Shown piece after piece: positions 36,421 to 48,429 of a stretch of DNA of 64,000 bases. Source of the DNA: Hofstenia miamia (taxonomy: Eukaryota; Xenacoelomorpha; Acoela; Hofsteniidae); assembly GCA_900660155.1 (NCBI GenBank), contig CABFPE010000032.1:416580-480579 (forward strand), in the 5' to 3' direction. Position numbers and translations under genes: made by a program. Each line of letters begins with the position of its first letter. The stretch's first letter is position 1. Under the pieces are notes generated by a model. That model saw only the letters and a program-made list of their open reading frames with translations, had not been told where the DNA came from and searched no databases.

Positions 36421-37733
36421 TGAGAGTTCTTTGAATTACGTAATTTATGTATTTTAAATTTTGTTAATATAGCAGGAGAATTATTTCTGCCACTTGCGAT
36501 TTTAATATTTTCTGGTTGTATATATGTTGGGAAATTGTGAACGCATTCGGAATAAACTTTTTGGTTTCTCATCAGATAGTTGTTCATTTAATTTTTGCCG
36601 GTATTAATCATATGAGTCCGCTAGGATTCCTCTTTTGTAGCGTCAAAATGCATCACTACTGCGGTGGGAGGCTTCGTTGTTCCGCCGAATTTATAATGGT
36701 AAGACTAGAATGAAGAACTATCTACTTTGAAATCAAAACGGTTATGCAAATGTGTACACAAGTTTTCCTATTTAAATACAACAGTATGAATGTAAATACG
36801 CACGTATTAGAAATATTTCTCGCTCTACGTTAACAAAACTTAAAAACATAAATTAAGTCACACGAATAATTAAATCTGTTGAATCAGCAGAGAAAGCAGA
36901 ATGAAAATCCAACTTGGTAATGTTCCATTATTTTAAAATGGATTGAATCTAGAATGATATTGATTAGTGGAAATGCTCATGATAAAATATTTGGGAACAT
37001 ATAATTTCTGGGAGCGAGAACTGAACAATGCCCGGCTGGACTAAATCTTCCACAAAATACTGTGTACATCAGAATGGTATTTTCAAAAGTAAAATTAATT
37101 TTAATCAAAATTATTTGAAATTCTAGGATTTAGAAATCTCACAGTCATAAACTAAAAGGGCAAACTTTTAGATTGAATTTACTCATTTTAAATTAGACGA
37201 GACATTACTTGGGCATGAGTTACATTTGAGCATTGTGAATATTATCTATTGATTACAGGAAAGCCTCCGGCGTAAAATTGCATGCAGCATATTTCCCGAC
37301 AGGAAATTTCTGAATTATGATGATGAAATCTAATTTTTCTTTTACCCTTACCCTAATTCACCATTTATCATTTTCTAGAGCTAAGCACTAAACCCAAATT
37401 TGAAAACAGACGCTTTCAAAACGAATACTAACCCTAATATACAATTTTATTCTCATTTAGACCTAAACCTAAACCCACAATTAAAAATGGGTTTCCTAAG
37501 CCTCACCAAAGCACAACCCTGCCAAATGCATGTAAATAAATAACTAATTTTCCGTCAATTTGCTGTAAGCAACTTTTCAGATACATTTCTATCATTAATA
37601 GCTCAACATGTAGACAGCCCTTAACAAATCATGCTGATAATATATTCGAAGATATAAGATGCGAATTTGTTGAAGTTAAATTTTTTGAGAATATTTATCA
37701 TCAGAAACTGGAAAAATACTTGGCAAAAACTCC
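36421..37733. other. AT-rich non-coding stretch
   Basis: Short overlapping frames around 36387-36713 do not resemble known proteins. Nothing else recognised. Confidence 0.5.
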
Positions 37734-37741
37734 CTAAATAC

Positions 37742-38143
37742 CAGGCCCGTAGCCAGCATAATCACCTAAGGGGGTCGATGCGCATTTAGGAGGGGTTATT
37801 GGGAATTTCGACTGCATTTATAAGATAAAGTGAGATTTTACCAAGTCTGTACACCATTTTACTTTTGTTGCATCCATGGGTGTAAGCAGATTTTCTGCCT
37901 TGTGAGGACATCTAGTATAGTGATCAAGTAAGTGACCAAGGGTGGGGTGAAGCCCCGCGAAATTTTTTTGAAAATATAGACAAAATAGACCTTAGAATTG
38001 CATTATTAGGAGCAATGTTACAACAATTGAATTAACAATTTTTTTTTACATGTTGATTTTGCTTTTAGCTTTGTTGTCTAGGAGGGGTTGCCTGACTTTC
38101 CAAGGGGGTTAGACCCTTCCTAACCCCCGTGGCTACGGGCCTG
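37742..38143. mobile_element. 402-bp hAT MITE
   Basis: Perfect 14-bp terminal inverted repeats, CAGGCCCGTAGCCA, stand at both ends. They are flanked by CTAAATAC (37734-37741) and CTAAATAT (38144-38151), an 8-bp target duplication with one mismatch. CAGG...-type ends and an 8-bp duplication are diagnostic of the hAT superfamily. Subterminal TAGGAGGGGTT occurs once near each end (about 37786 and 38079) and GGGGGT runs flank it. There is no coding capacity, so it depends on an autonomous hAT elsewhere. Confidence 0.9.
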
Positions 38144-38151
38144 CTAAATAT

Positions 38152-38596
38152 TTACTAGTTAGCTTTCAAAAATAGTTAAATTAGTTGCTCAAGAAAATTA
38201 TTTATGAGTTGTAAAATGAATCTACGATCCACTACGAAGTCAAAATGAAACATCAATTAAACATCTTGATGCATCATGTTTACAACATCATTTAGCTTAT
38301 AAAATAAAAAGAACAGTGTACAAAACTCCATCTGATTTAGGAACGACATGAATAAGTATTTATAAACAGTTTTTGCAAACTTTTTTGAAGAATTTGGACG
38401 GTGATCTTCTGCATATATTTTGTATCAATATCGTCAGCGATTAAAGTTGTCGAAAATTGACGAAATCAGTTGATTTTCAAGACTTACTAGATAATTTAGC
38501 TTTGGTCCCATTTATCATGTTATTTCCCGATTCCCATTTATCATGTTATTTTTTGCGAAAATCGTCGATTACAAAATGTTAATTGAGTTTCCCTAT
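38152..38596. other. Non-coding spacer with a 26-bp tandem duplication
   Basis: TCCCATTTATCATGTTATTT occurs at 38506 and again at 38532, a 26-bp period. Otherwise nothing is recognised before the satellite array. Confidence 0.6.
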
Positions 38597-41500
38597 TCCT
38601 AATCTCAAAGATGCATATGAAACAATCTTAGAAAACACTGAGCTTGTCTTTATTAGAAAGTGTTATAATATATACTATTATTGAATTTAAATTTTGCATG
38701 TCCTAATCTCAAAGATGCATATGAAACAATCTTAGAAAACACTGAGCTTGTCTTTATTAGAAAGTGTTATAATATATACTATTATTGAATTTAAATTTTG
38801 CATGTCCTAATCTCAAAGATGCATATGAAACAATCTTAGAAAACACTGAGCTTGTCTTTATTAGAAAGTGTTATAATATATACTATTATTGAATTTAAAT
38901 TTTGCATGTCCTAATCTCAAAGATGCATATGAAACAATCTTAGAAAACACTGAGCTTGTCTTTATTAGAAAGTGTTATAATATATACTATTATTGAATTT
39001 AAATTTTGCATGTCCTAATCTCAAAGATGCATATGAAACAATCTTAGAAAACACTGAGCTTGTCTTTATTAGAAAGTGTTATAATATATACTATTATTGA
39101 ATTTAAATTTTGCATGTCCTAATCTCAAAGATGCATATGAAACAATCTTAGAAAACACTGAGCTTGTCTTTATTAGAAAGTGTTATAATATATACTATTA
39201 TTGAATTTAAATTTTGCATGTCCTAATCTCAAAGATGCATATGAAACAATCTTAGAAAACACTGAGCTTGTCTTTATTAGAAAGTGTTATAATATATACT
39301 ATTATTGAATTTAAATTTTGCATGTCCTAATCTCAAAGATGCATATGAAACAATCTTAGAAAACACTGAGCTTGTCTTTATTAGAAAGTGTTATAATATA
39401 TACTATTATTGAATTTAAATTTTGCATGTCCTAATCTCAAAGATGCATATGAAACAATCTTAGAAAACACTGAGCTTGTCTTTATTAGAAAGTGTTATAA
39501 TATATACTATTATTGAATTTAAATTTTGCATGTCCTAATCTCAAAGATGCATATGAAACAATCTTAGAAAACACTGAGCTTGTCTTTATTAGAAAGTGTT
39601 ATAATATATACTATTATTGAATTTAAATTTTGCATGTCCTAATCTCAAAGATGCATATGAAACAATCTTAGAAAACACTGAGCTTGTCTTTATTAGAAAG
39701 TGTTATAATATATACTATTATTGAATTTAAATTTTGCATGTCCTAATCTCAAAGATGCATATGAAACAATCTTAGAAAACACTGAGCTTGTCTTTATTAG
39801 AAAGTGTTATAATATATACTATTATTGAATTTAAATTTTGCATGTCCTAATCTCAAAGATGCATATGAAACAATCTTAGAAAACACTGAGCTTGTCTTTA
39901 TTAGAAAGTGTTATAATATATACTATTATTGAATTTAAATTTTGCATGTCCTAATCTCAAAGATGCATATGAAACAATCTTAGAAAACACTGAGCTTGTC
40001 TTTATTAGAAAGTGTTATAATATATACTATTATTGAATTTAAATTTTGCATGTCCTAATCTCAAAGATGCATATGAAACAATCTTAGAAAACACTGAGCT
40101 TGTCTTTATTAGAAAGTGTTATAATATATACTATTATTGAATTTAAATTTTGCATGTCCTAATCTCAAAGATGCATATGAAACAATCTTAGAAAACACTG
40201 AGCTTGTCTTTATTAGAAAGTGTTATAATATATACTATTATTGAATTTAAATTTTGCATGTCCTAATCTCAAAGATGCATATGAAACAATCTTAGAAAAC
40301 ACTGAGCTTGTCTTTATTAGAAAGTGTTATAATATATACTATTATTGAATTTAAATTTTGCATGTCCTAATCTCAAAGATGCATATGAAACAATCTTAGA
40401 AAACACTGAGCTTGTCTTTATTAGAAAGTGTTATAATATATACTATTATTGAATTTAAATTTTGCATGTCCTAATCTCAAAGATGCATATGAAACAATCT
40501 TAGAAAACACTGAGCTTGTCTTTATTAGAAAGTGTTATAATATATACTATTATTGAATTTAAATTTTGCATGTCCTAATCTCAAAGATGCATATGAAACA
40601 ATCTTAGAAAACACTGAGCTTGTCTTTATTAGAAAGTGTTATAATATATACTATTATTGAATTTAAATTTTGCATGTCCTAATCTCAAAGATGCATATGA
40701 AACAATCTTAGAAAACACTGAGCTTGTCTTTATTAGAAAGTGTTATAATATATACTATTATTGAATTTAAATTTTGCATGTCCTAATCTCAAAGATGCAT
40801 ATGAAACAATCTTAGAAAACACTGAGCTTGTCTTTATTAGAAAGTGTTATAATATATACTATTATTGAATTTAAATTTTGCATGTCCTAATCTCAAAGAT
40901 GCATATGAAACAATCTTAGAAAACACTGAGCTTGTCTTTATTAGAAAGTGTTATAATATATACTATTATTGAATTTAAATTTTGCATGTCCTAATCTCAA
41001 AGATGCATATGAAACAATCTTAGAAAACACTGAGCTTGTCTTTATTAGAAAGTGTTATAATATATACTATTATTGAATTTAAATTTTGCATGTCCTAATC
41101 TCAAAGATGCATATGAAACAATCTTAGAAAACACTGAGCTTGTCTTTATTAGAAAGTGTTATAATATATACTATTATTGAATTTAAATTTTGCATGTCCT
41201 AATCTCAAAGATGCATATGAAACAATCTTAGAAAACACTGAGCTTGTCTTTATTAGAAAGTGTTATAATATATACTATTATTGAATTTAAATTTTGCATG
41301 TCCTAATCTCAAAGATGCATATGAAACAATCTTAGAAAACACTGAGCTTGTCTTTATTAGAAAGTGTTATAATATATACTATTATTGAATTTAAATTTTG
41401 CATGTCCTAATCTCAAAGATGCATATGAAACAATCTTAGAAAACACTGAGCTTGTCTTTATTAGAAAGTGTTATAATATATACTATTATTGAATTTAAAT

Positions 41501-42946
41501 TTTGCATGTCCTAATCTCAAAGATGCATATGAAACAATCTTAGAAAACACTGAGCTTGTCTTTATTAGAAAGTGTTATAATATATACTATTATTGAATTT
41601 AAATTTTGCATGTCCTAATCTCAAAGATGCATATGAAACAATCTTAGAAAACACTGAGCTTGTCTTTATTAGAAAGTGTTATAATATATACTATTATTGA
41701 ATTTAAATTTTGCATGTCCTAATCTCAAAGATGCATATGAAACAATCTTAGAAAACACTGAGCTTGTCTTTATTAGAAAGTGTTATAATATATACTATTA
41801 TTGAATTTAAATTTTGCATGTCCTAATCTCAAAGATGCATATGAAACAATCTTAGAAAACACTGAGCTTGTCTTTATTAGAAAGTGTTATAATATATACT
41901 ATTATTGAATTTAAATTTTGCATGTCCTAATCTCAAAGATGCATATGAAACAATCTTAGAAAACACTGAGCTTGTCTTTATTAGAAAGTGTTATAATATA
42001 TACTATTATTGAATTTAAATTTTGCATGTCCTAATCTCAAAGATGCATATGAAACAATCTTAGAAAACACTGAGCTTGTCTTTATTAGAAAGTGTTATAA
42101 TATATACTATTATTGAATTTAAATTTTGCATGTCCTAATCTCAAAGATGCATATGAAACAATCTTAGAAAACACTGAGCTTGTCTTTATTAGAAAGTGTT
42201 ATAATATATACTATTATTGAATTTAAATTTTGCATGTCCTAATCTCAAAGATGCATATGAAACAATCTTAGAAAACACTGAGCTTGTCTTTATTAGAAAG
42301 TGTTATAATATATACTATTATTGAATTTAAATTTTGCATGTCCTAATCTCAAAGATGCATATGAAACAATCTTAGAAAACACTGAGCTTGTCTTTATTAG
42401 AAAGTGTTATAATATATACTATTATTGAATTTAAATTTTGCATGTCCTAATCTCAAAGATGCATATGAAACAATCTTAGAAAACACTGAGCTTGTCTTTA
42501 TTAGAAAGTGTTATAATATATACTATTATTGAATTTAAATTTTGCATGTCCTAATCTCAAAGATGCATATGAAACAATCTTAGAAAACACTGAGCTTGTC
42601 TTTATTAGAAAGTGTTATAATATATACTATTATTGAATTTAAATTTTGCATGTCCTAATCTCAAAGATGCATATGAAACAATCTTAGAAAACACTGAGCT
42701 TGTCTTTATTAGAAAGTGTTATAATATATACTATTATTGAATTTAAATTTTGCATGTCCTAATCTCAAAGATGCATATGAAACAATCTTAGAAAACACTG
42801 AGCTTGTCTTTATTAGAAAGTGTTATAATATATACTATTATTGAATTTAAATTTTGCATGTCCTAATCTCAAAGATGCATATGAAACAATCTTAGAAAAC
42901 ACTGAGCTTGTCTTTATTAGAAAGTGTTATAATATATACTATTATT
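38597..42946. repeat. Satellite-like array, 104-bp unit, 41.8 copies
   Basis: The array is 4350 bp: 41 full units of 104 bp and one terminal unit of 86 bp. The unit starts TCCTAATCTCAAAGATGCAT and ends TTAAATTTTGCATG, with 26 G+C in 104 bases (25%). No substitution or length variant was seen between copies. The array starts sharply at 38597 and stops sharply at 42946 within the ATTATT of the last unit. 104 is not a multiple of three and all frames contain stops, so it is not coding. It lacks the short repeat/unique spacer pattern of CRISPR. It could be a young satellite or minisatellite, or a collapsed and re-expanded assembly of one. Confidence 0.97.
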
Positions 42947-44411
42947 CTAGAGAAATAACTAAATACTAATAAGTACATAAACGAAAACACTCTATATAAT
43001 CACTGTATTAAAATTCTATAAAATCAGTTTGTGAAATCACAATTACCACTCGACTTCATATGAACAAATATCTTCCCATATGTTACATGCAACATCAGAA
43101 AATGTGAGAAATAAAGGCATTCTTTTCCCAATCCCTCATGTGGAAACATCAATTCCTATTTCCACGGTTAGTCTGGTACTGGCTTAGCATATTAAACCAC
43201 CGCACTGATGCATGGTGATAGGACGCAACTAATTTAAATCAAAATTCGTTCAGTTCTTTGAAATTGGAGCCTAACGAGGTCTAAAAGAGTTAATTTAGCT
43301 ATTATAATATTTATAAAGATTTAGTTAAGGACAGGGTGATCCGCGACCCGACTCAATATAAGAAAAATTACTTGCAAATACTCTCAAAATTATCAATATA
43401 AGCAATACAAAATAAAAAAATACAAACTTAATTAAAATCTTCAATGATTCAAATGTTTTACTTCTAAGGTGTTCCTTAAATCTGTTAGGGTTATTCCAAC
43501 CTAGCAATTGCATGTAATCCGAGAATTTCATTTCCAATATTAAGAAATGCAAGTGTTCAACCTTCTTTGATTTCATGAAGTTTCCTAAGTTTAAAATTGA
43601 AGTTCGGCAGATTAAATTTTCCTTAATTTATAAACCCAACCTCTGTTTAAATTATTATTTAGCTCCCCAGTTGGAAGTAAAAATAGGAAATAAAAAGCAG
43701 AATAACTCAATTTATAGCAAAACTAATGAGAGAACTTTAATTAACAGTATAATTGCAATACTGTCACCTGGTGATAATAATATAATTTTCTCAAGCCTTA
43801 GATTTTCATTGTATTTTCTTCCAAAGTAAGCAAAATATCCCCTCTCATCAGAGGCCAGAATGTATTTTTGCTAATTTTGGTCGTTAAGCGGTCGGTATAA
43901 TTACAGGCCTTTCGTGATGTTCTCCACACGGAGCATTCCATCTCTGATGCATTTGTCACTTTAATTTGCACATTTGTTATGAAAATATCAAACTCTGCAT
44001 TTGAATTGTAACTTTCTTGAATGTAAGCAAATTACAGAAATTTCCGACTGCCATGTTTTCTGAATTACTTCTGATCTTGTAAATGTCATATGGATCATTA
44101 ATTTATTGCCAATACCATTAATGTTGCAAGTTTTGGATTTGCTATCATTAAAAAATTTCCTAGAAAACTCATATATCTTATTATTAGGAAACTAATGGGG
44201 ATCTATAAGGATTTGTGATATGATAAAGCTTTAGAATGCTACTATTCAGAATAATATTTTTTTCATTGATTTGTATTTTAGTGGGATTGCAATTAGATTT
44301 CAAAACAATAATTATTTAGAAGTCAAAATAGTGAAAATAATGTGTTAAATATTGCTTAGAAATTAATCTGAAAGTACTGTTTCATTGTGTTTTCTCTGAC
44401 TCTGCATTAAT
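42947..44411. other. AT-rich non-coding stretch
   Basis: Short frames at 43325-43576 (minus) and 43575-43829 (plus) abut head to head but show no known motif. Nothing else recognised. Confidence 0.45.
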
Positions 44412-44960
44412 TTGTTTAAATTATTGCTGCTGTTATTTCCATATTTACTGGTTTTGGTACTTCTCACTATTTTTTTCAACAACTTTATCAACCCTTATCA
44501 CTTGCACCAGTTCTTCTGTTTATGTTGTTCTTCACATAGTTTGTCCTTATTGCTTGCTCTTGTGCTGCTATTTTCTGTGCTACTATTTCCACTTTCAGTT
44601 CTGCCTTGGTGCTCTCTTCTCTGTCACAGTTTTCTGTATTCCTCCAATATTCCCATGCCTTCTGTCTACTCCTTGTTTTGGTCGGCTTCTATCTACTCAG
44701 GTGCTTGCTCTTTCCCATTTCCCTCACTTATGAACCCGGTCCACCTTCATAAAACTCTGTTTTAAGTACCCACATATGCTATGTGCAGTCATATGCTTTC
44801 CAGTAGTCTATTTCTGACATTGCCAAGTTTTTCTTCATTTCTACACCATTACCTAGTCTATTAGGAACAGATCTTAGCATTCTCTACTCCTTGTCCTGAT
44901 TCCTTGAAGTCTATCTAAATCGTCTTTAAGTTTAATGCTCTCTTTGCTGCTAGTACCTTT
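44412..44960 (-). pseudogene. R2-like LINE ORF, C-terminal part (broken)
   Basis: The minus strand aligns at the nucleotide level with the R2-like copies at 56.4-59.6 kb. Near 44940 it reads LLAAKRALNLKDDLDRL, the segment after the reverse transcriptase. Lower down, GGCATGGGAATATTGGAGGA and AGAGCAAGCAATAAGGACAA correspond to 57095-57110 and 57208-57228. It is the downstream half of the piece at 45548-45835, interrupted by about 590 bp of other sequence. It is clearly more diverged than the 56-59 kb copies, so it is older. The long plus-strand frame here (44412-44765) is only its shadow. Confidence 0.7.
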
Positions 44961-45547
44961 ATGGTCAAAGAAATTGTGTATATATATATATAGAATATGC
45001 TAAGTCTTAGCAAATTATCATTTAATATATATATATATATATACAGCTATCGCATTGTTTACATAATTTTTACTGAAAACAAATAATGAAATAGATGTCA
45101 ACATAAGCCGTAGTGTAAATATATCATATCACAAGTGTTTCTCTTACAAATTCCATTGCAAAATTTAGAATTTCCATTTGCTTGAAAGAAATATTTCATA
45201 AATTGAAAATTAAAATTATTAGTTTGCGATAATTCTTTTAAAACGCTTTTCTAATAAATTTAAAATAACTGATTTCTAACGCGATTTCTGCAGTAAGATT
45301 AGACAACTACTGATAAATAAACTGCAACAATGGTGTCAAAAAACCACAATACTCAATACAAAAGGTAATATTTACCGAAATTCAATCCTTTTCTTTGATA
45401 TCACTGCAGACAGCTTGCTTAATACACTGTAAGGGTTAATAATTATCAGCCACGACCCAACCATAACCAATATCATAATGCACATATAACTAAAATGACT
45501 GTAATTAAGTTAAGATTATTTATATCAAGCCAATTGCTAATTCATAT
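44961..45547. other. Interrupting sequence between two R2-like pieces
   Basis: AT-rich, with two (AT)n runs near 44978-44992 and 45023-45042. Probably an insertion into, or a rearrangement of, the R2-like copy. No element ends were recognised. Confidence 0.4.
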
Positions 45548-45835
45548 ATACTTGTACATTTCCTTGACCTCCTTCATCTTATCACCATTGCTCATCTCAA
45601 CCCACCCCCATATGGGCACTTGTCCTAGATCATTGTCAATGCTGCGCAATTTCCTAATCCAGGCTTCAATCCAGACTCTCTACTTGCCTTCTCCAATGTC
45701 TGCACTTGCTTCTACAATATCTTCCTCAACCGTGCATACATCTCTATACCCTAAAATATGCCACGCCTAAACCTCAGCATGTGCTCATCTATCTCTTTGC
45801 CACTTTCCCATCTCTCTCGCCTTCTCTCTCTCTCT
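45548..45835 (-). pseudogene. R2-like LINE ORF, reverse-transcriptase part (broken)
   Basis: On the minus strand, GAGGTTTAGGCGTGGCATAT near 45777 matches the start of the copy at 56456 (RFRRGIFQGD block), and GACATTGGAGAAGGCAAGTA near 45690 matches 56652-56671. The segment carrying the DD catalytic motif is deleted between them. The sequence ends around the block that reads YLGVI in better copies. It continues the family order into 44960-44412. Confidence 0.7.
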
Positions 45836-46537
45836 CTCCCTTTTCAACTGTTCTTTTGGTAAGTGCTAGATTAATTTTAGAGATATGCCCTATATATATA
45901 TATATATAACAGCATCATTCATCTATTTCAATTTCGACATTGGTAAAATGAGCTCTGTAATCTTATAATTAGATGAATTTAGTTCTTTTGTAAACTGTGA
46001 TTTTAGCTTAATTATTTCCGTTAATTATTACGCAGTATCTTTGTTTAAAATTTTATTGTACTGAACCTGTTTTGTTTACTCATGTTAGCAGCAACAGTGT
46101 ACTATTATTTGATTCCTTTACCAGTTTTGTTCGTATAAATATGTGCGATTTATTAATTTATGTTCTCTTCAGTTATTCTCAGTAAATCGCTTTTTACTTT
46201 ATTATCTTGACTTTATATTTTACTAAAACTTATGTGTTTCTAAATTCGCTTGCGTAGTTAAACGGCACTCAGACGGAGTACAGCTTGGCTGGCATCTTAC
46301 CTTCAAGTTAGGTATACGGTTAAGGACTTTGTTGTACTGCCTTTCATTCGTAAATAAAATTAAAGTTTAATGCTTTCACCAAAATTGCACGATGAGTTTC
46401 ATTGTGTTTAGGTTTTTAACTTACACGTAGGTTTCACTCACAGCACCCAAGACTTAGGGCTTCTTTATTCTTTACTTAAATAGGTCTCTAGTCTTATACG
46501 ACTCTTTCTTAAGGTTATCTGTATCGGGTCGGCCGAG
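45836..46537. other. Non-coding stretch
   Basis: (AT)n at about 45891-45909. The part from about 46255 is somewhat GC-richer and runs into the gap, and may be part of an unrecognised repeat. Confidence 0.45.
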
Positions 46538-46740
46538 TGTGGCCACTCTTCCCTAACACGATCTCCTNNNNNNNNNNNNNNNNNNNNNNNNNNNNNNNNN
46601 NNNNNNNNNNNNNNNNNNNNNNNNNNNNNNNNNNNNNNNNNNNNNNNNNNNNNNNNNNNNNNNNNNNNNNNNNNNNNNNNNNNNNNNNNNNNNNNNNNNN
46701 NNNNNNNNNNTGTGGCCACTCTTCCCTAACACGATCTCCT
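46538..46740. other. 143-base gap with identical 30-bp flanks
   Basis: TGTGGCCACTCTTCCCTAAC plus ten more bases occurs exactly at 46538-46567 and 46711-46740, on both sides of N 46568-46710. Identical sequence at both gap edges means the contigs probably overlap and the gap may not exist. Confidence 0.9.
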
Positions 46741-46883
46741 GTTTACTTTTAACTTTTATTAGGATAGGGTATTATAGCAGGAGGAGTTAGTTAATAATTT
46801 GTAGCATTGGTAAATCCTTGCTTTGACTAGAAACCATTAATAGATAGCTTAGTAGGGTTGCTCGCTGATTTCATACCGATGCC

Positions 46884-46925
<42 letters not shown>

Positions 46926-47238
46926 AATATTTTTGATCAGGCCATATGCTCAATAGAGTTCAATAATATATATATGGGGAAGAAAATGTTGATAATGTAG
47001 TAGAAAAATTGAACATACTTATATATTTTTGAGCAAAGCTTTCCTATTCGCAAGTTTAAAATATCAGATAGAGATCCAATCTGGATAACACCCAAGATTA
47101 AATATCTTGAATCAGAACCATGAATTTGTTCGTAAAAAGCAACACCAAAAACATAATGTTATTAAAAAAATTCTTAAGATCAATTTACAAGAGCTTAATC
47201 AAATAGGATCAAGAAACTGGCGGAAAAAATAGATAATG
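46741..47238. other. AT-rich stretch with (AT)n at 46887-46922
   Basis: The microsatellite has 18 AT units. Nothing else recognised. Confidence 0.6.
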
Positions 47239-47644
47239 TTACACATAGTAACAAGCATAGTAACAACAGGATAATGAGACGCCTTTGAGCCCTCCCAGCT
47301 TAATAACGATCTCACCAAGCGCAGTTGCAGAAATTAAAATATTAATCAACGTAGGAAAATCCTCAACATTCTGTCTTGAGGGTTCTCCTCCTACAATTGA
47401 AATAAATGACGCTTCATACACTTTACGAACATGCAAACGTACTTCGAATGGTCCATCAAGCATTCCCTTTTGGGCGTTTTGTGAGTATTGGGATATACTT
47501 GCCCTGATTAACCAACACATTTGGAATTTATCCTTAACGAAAGCTGATTTCCCTAAACCATATAAACTTCCCAAAATTTCAAATGCCTTAAATTCAAATG
47601 ATATTGTAATGTCACTCGGGTACAATCGGGACCTCTGTATTTGA
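47239..47644. other. Unrecognised 120-130 codon frames open on both strands
   Basis: A minus frame (47625-47239, 128 codons, no ATG start) and a plus frame (47285-47644, 119 codons) overlap almost completely. The minus frame reads like protein: GSLYGLGKSAFVKDKFQMCW, then GMLDGPFEVRLHVRKVYEAS, then INILISATALGEIVIKLGG. The plus frame reads STFCLEGSPPTIEINDASYT. The region is GC-richer than its flanks. I recognise neither. It may be a fossil of a multicopy element or a non-coding GC island in which both strands happen to lack stops. Confidence 0.4.
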
Positions 47645-48429
47645 TTGGTTGCACCTATTAGGCTGTAGCAACTATTAGCAAAGGCCTAGGGTCCAAATTA
47701 AACAATGGAGCCCCGGTTTTGGGTAGCCAGGGAAACTGGTAGCGAGTATTAGCGAAAGTTTCCTTGGTTACCGTCGATGTCTTTTATATTATATTAGTTT
47801 TATATATTATATAATTTATGAACCTTTTGTAAAGTGTCTTGATTTGTTATGATATATTTCAATCTAATTTGCAATTATTTAATTTCGACATTAGTCATAT
47901 GAACTAGTGCTTTAATTGATTGTCCCCTCGTTTTCAATTCATGTTGCTTAACATAAACTTTGATCAACGAGGGAAAATTGTAAATACGATACAGGTATTA
48001 ACTCAATTTTTATAAATACCTAGGACACATTGTAATTCAAGCAAAAAATCTATTAGCTTAGCTTAACACGAGTGTTGTCTTTTCTCTCACTGTGGTTTTA
48101 TCTTTTTGCTTTTTTATATTTCTTTATTTATACATAGGTTAGGGACAAGGACATGCTAAATCATATATTTAGTATGTCCTTGGTTAGGGATAACAAACTT
48201 TATTGTAATAGATAATACGAATTGAGACATGATGTAGGGTAGCACTATTTCCTCTAGGGAACACTTAGCTCATGGTAGAACTTCGGCGTGGTGCCATGTG
48301 GAATTAGTGGACACAACTCTTTTTGAATCTAAAAAAGATAGTTATGTTCAATGACCAATCAGTTGTTTCGTTGAAACCAGAGGATGGCTAAGTTTATGCT
48401 TGTTTTTCTCACTGCTATGAAGAACCCCC
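47645..48429. other. Non-coding stretch
   Basis: Short self-similar words (TAGCAACTATTAGCAAAGG near 47667, TAGCGAGTATTAGCGAAAG near 47740) suggest an old repeat. No gene recognised. Confidence 0.4.

Noticed and set aside
38597-42946. CRISPR array or Helitron with internal minisatellite
   Set aside because: There are no unique spacers between repeats, which rules out CRISPR. The TC start and CTAG just after the end suggested a Helitron, but the flanking bases are not A and T and no GC hairpin precedes the CTAG.
43849-43950. Short hAT-like element with CAGAG ends
   Set aside because: The ends share only CAGAG and GAATG, and the flanking 8-mers do not match.
44412-44765. A 117-codon plus frame looking like a membrane protein
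   Set aside because: The sequence aligns on the opposite strand with the R2-like LINE, so its hydrophobic look is an antisense effect.
46255-46560. Possible long terminal repeat of a retroelement
   Set aside because: No second copy, no clear end dinucleotides and no primer-binding site were found; the N gap also prevents judgement.
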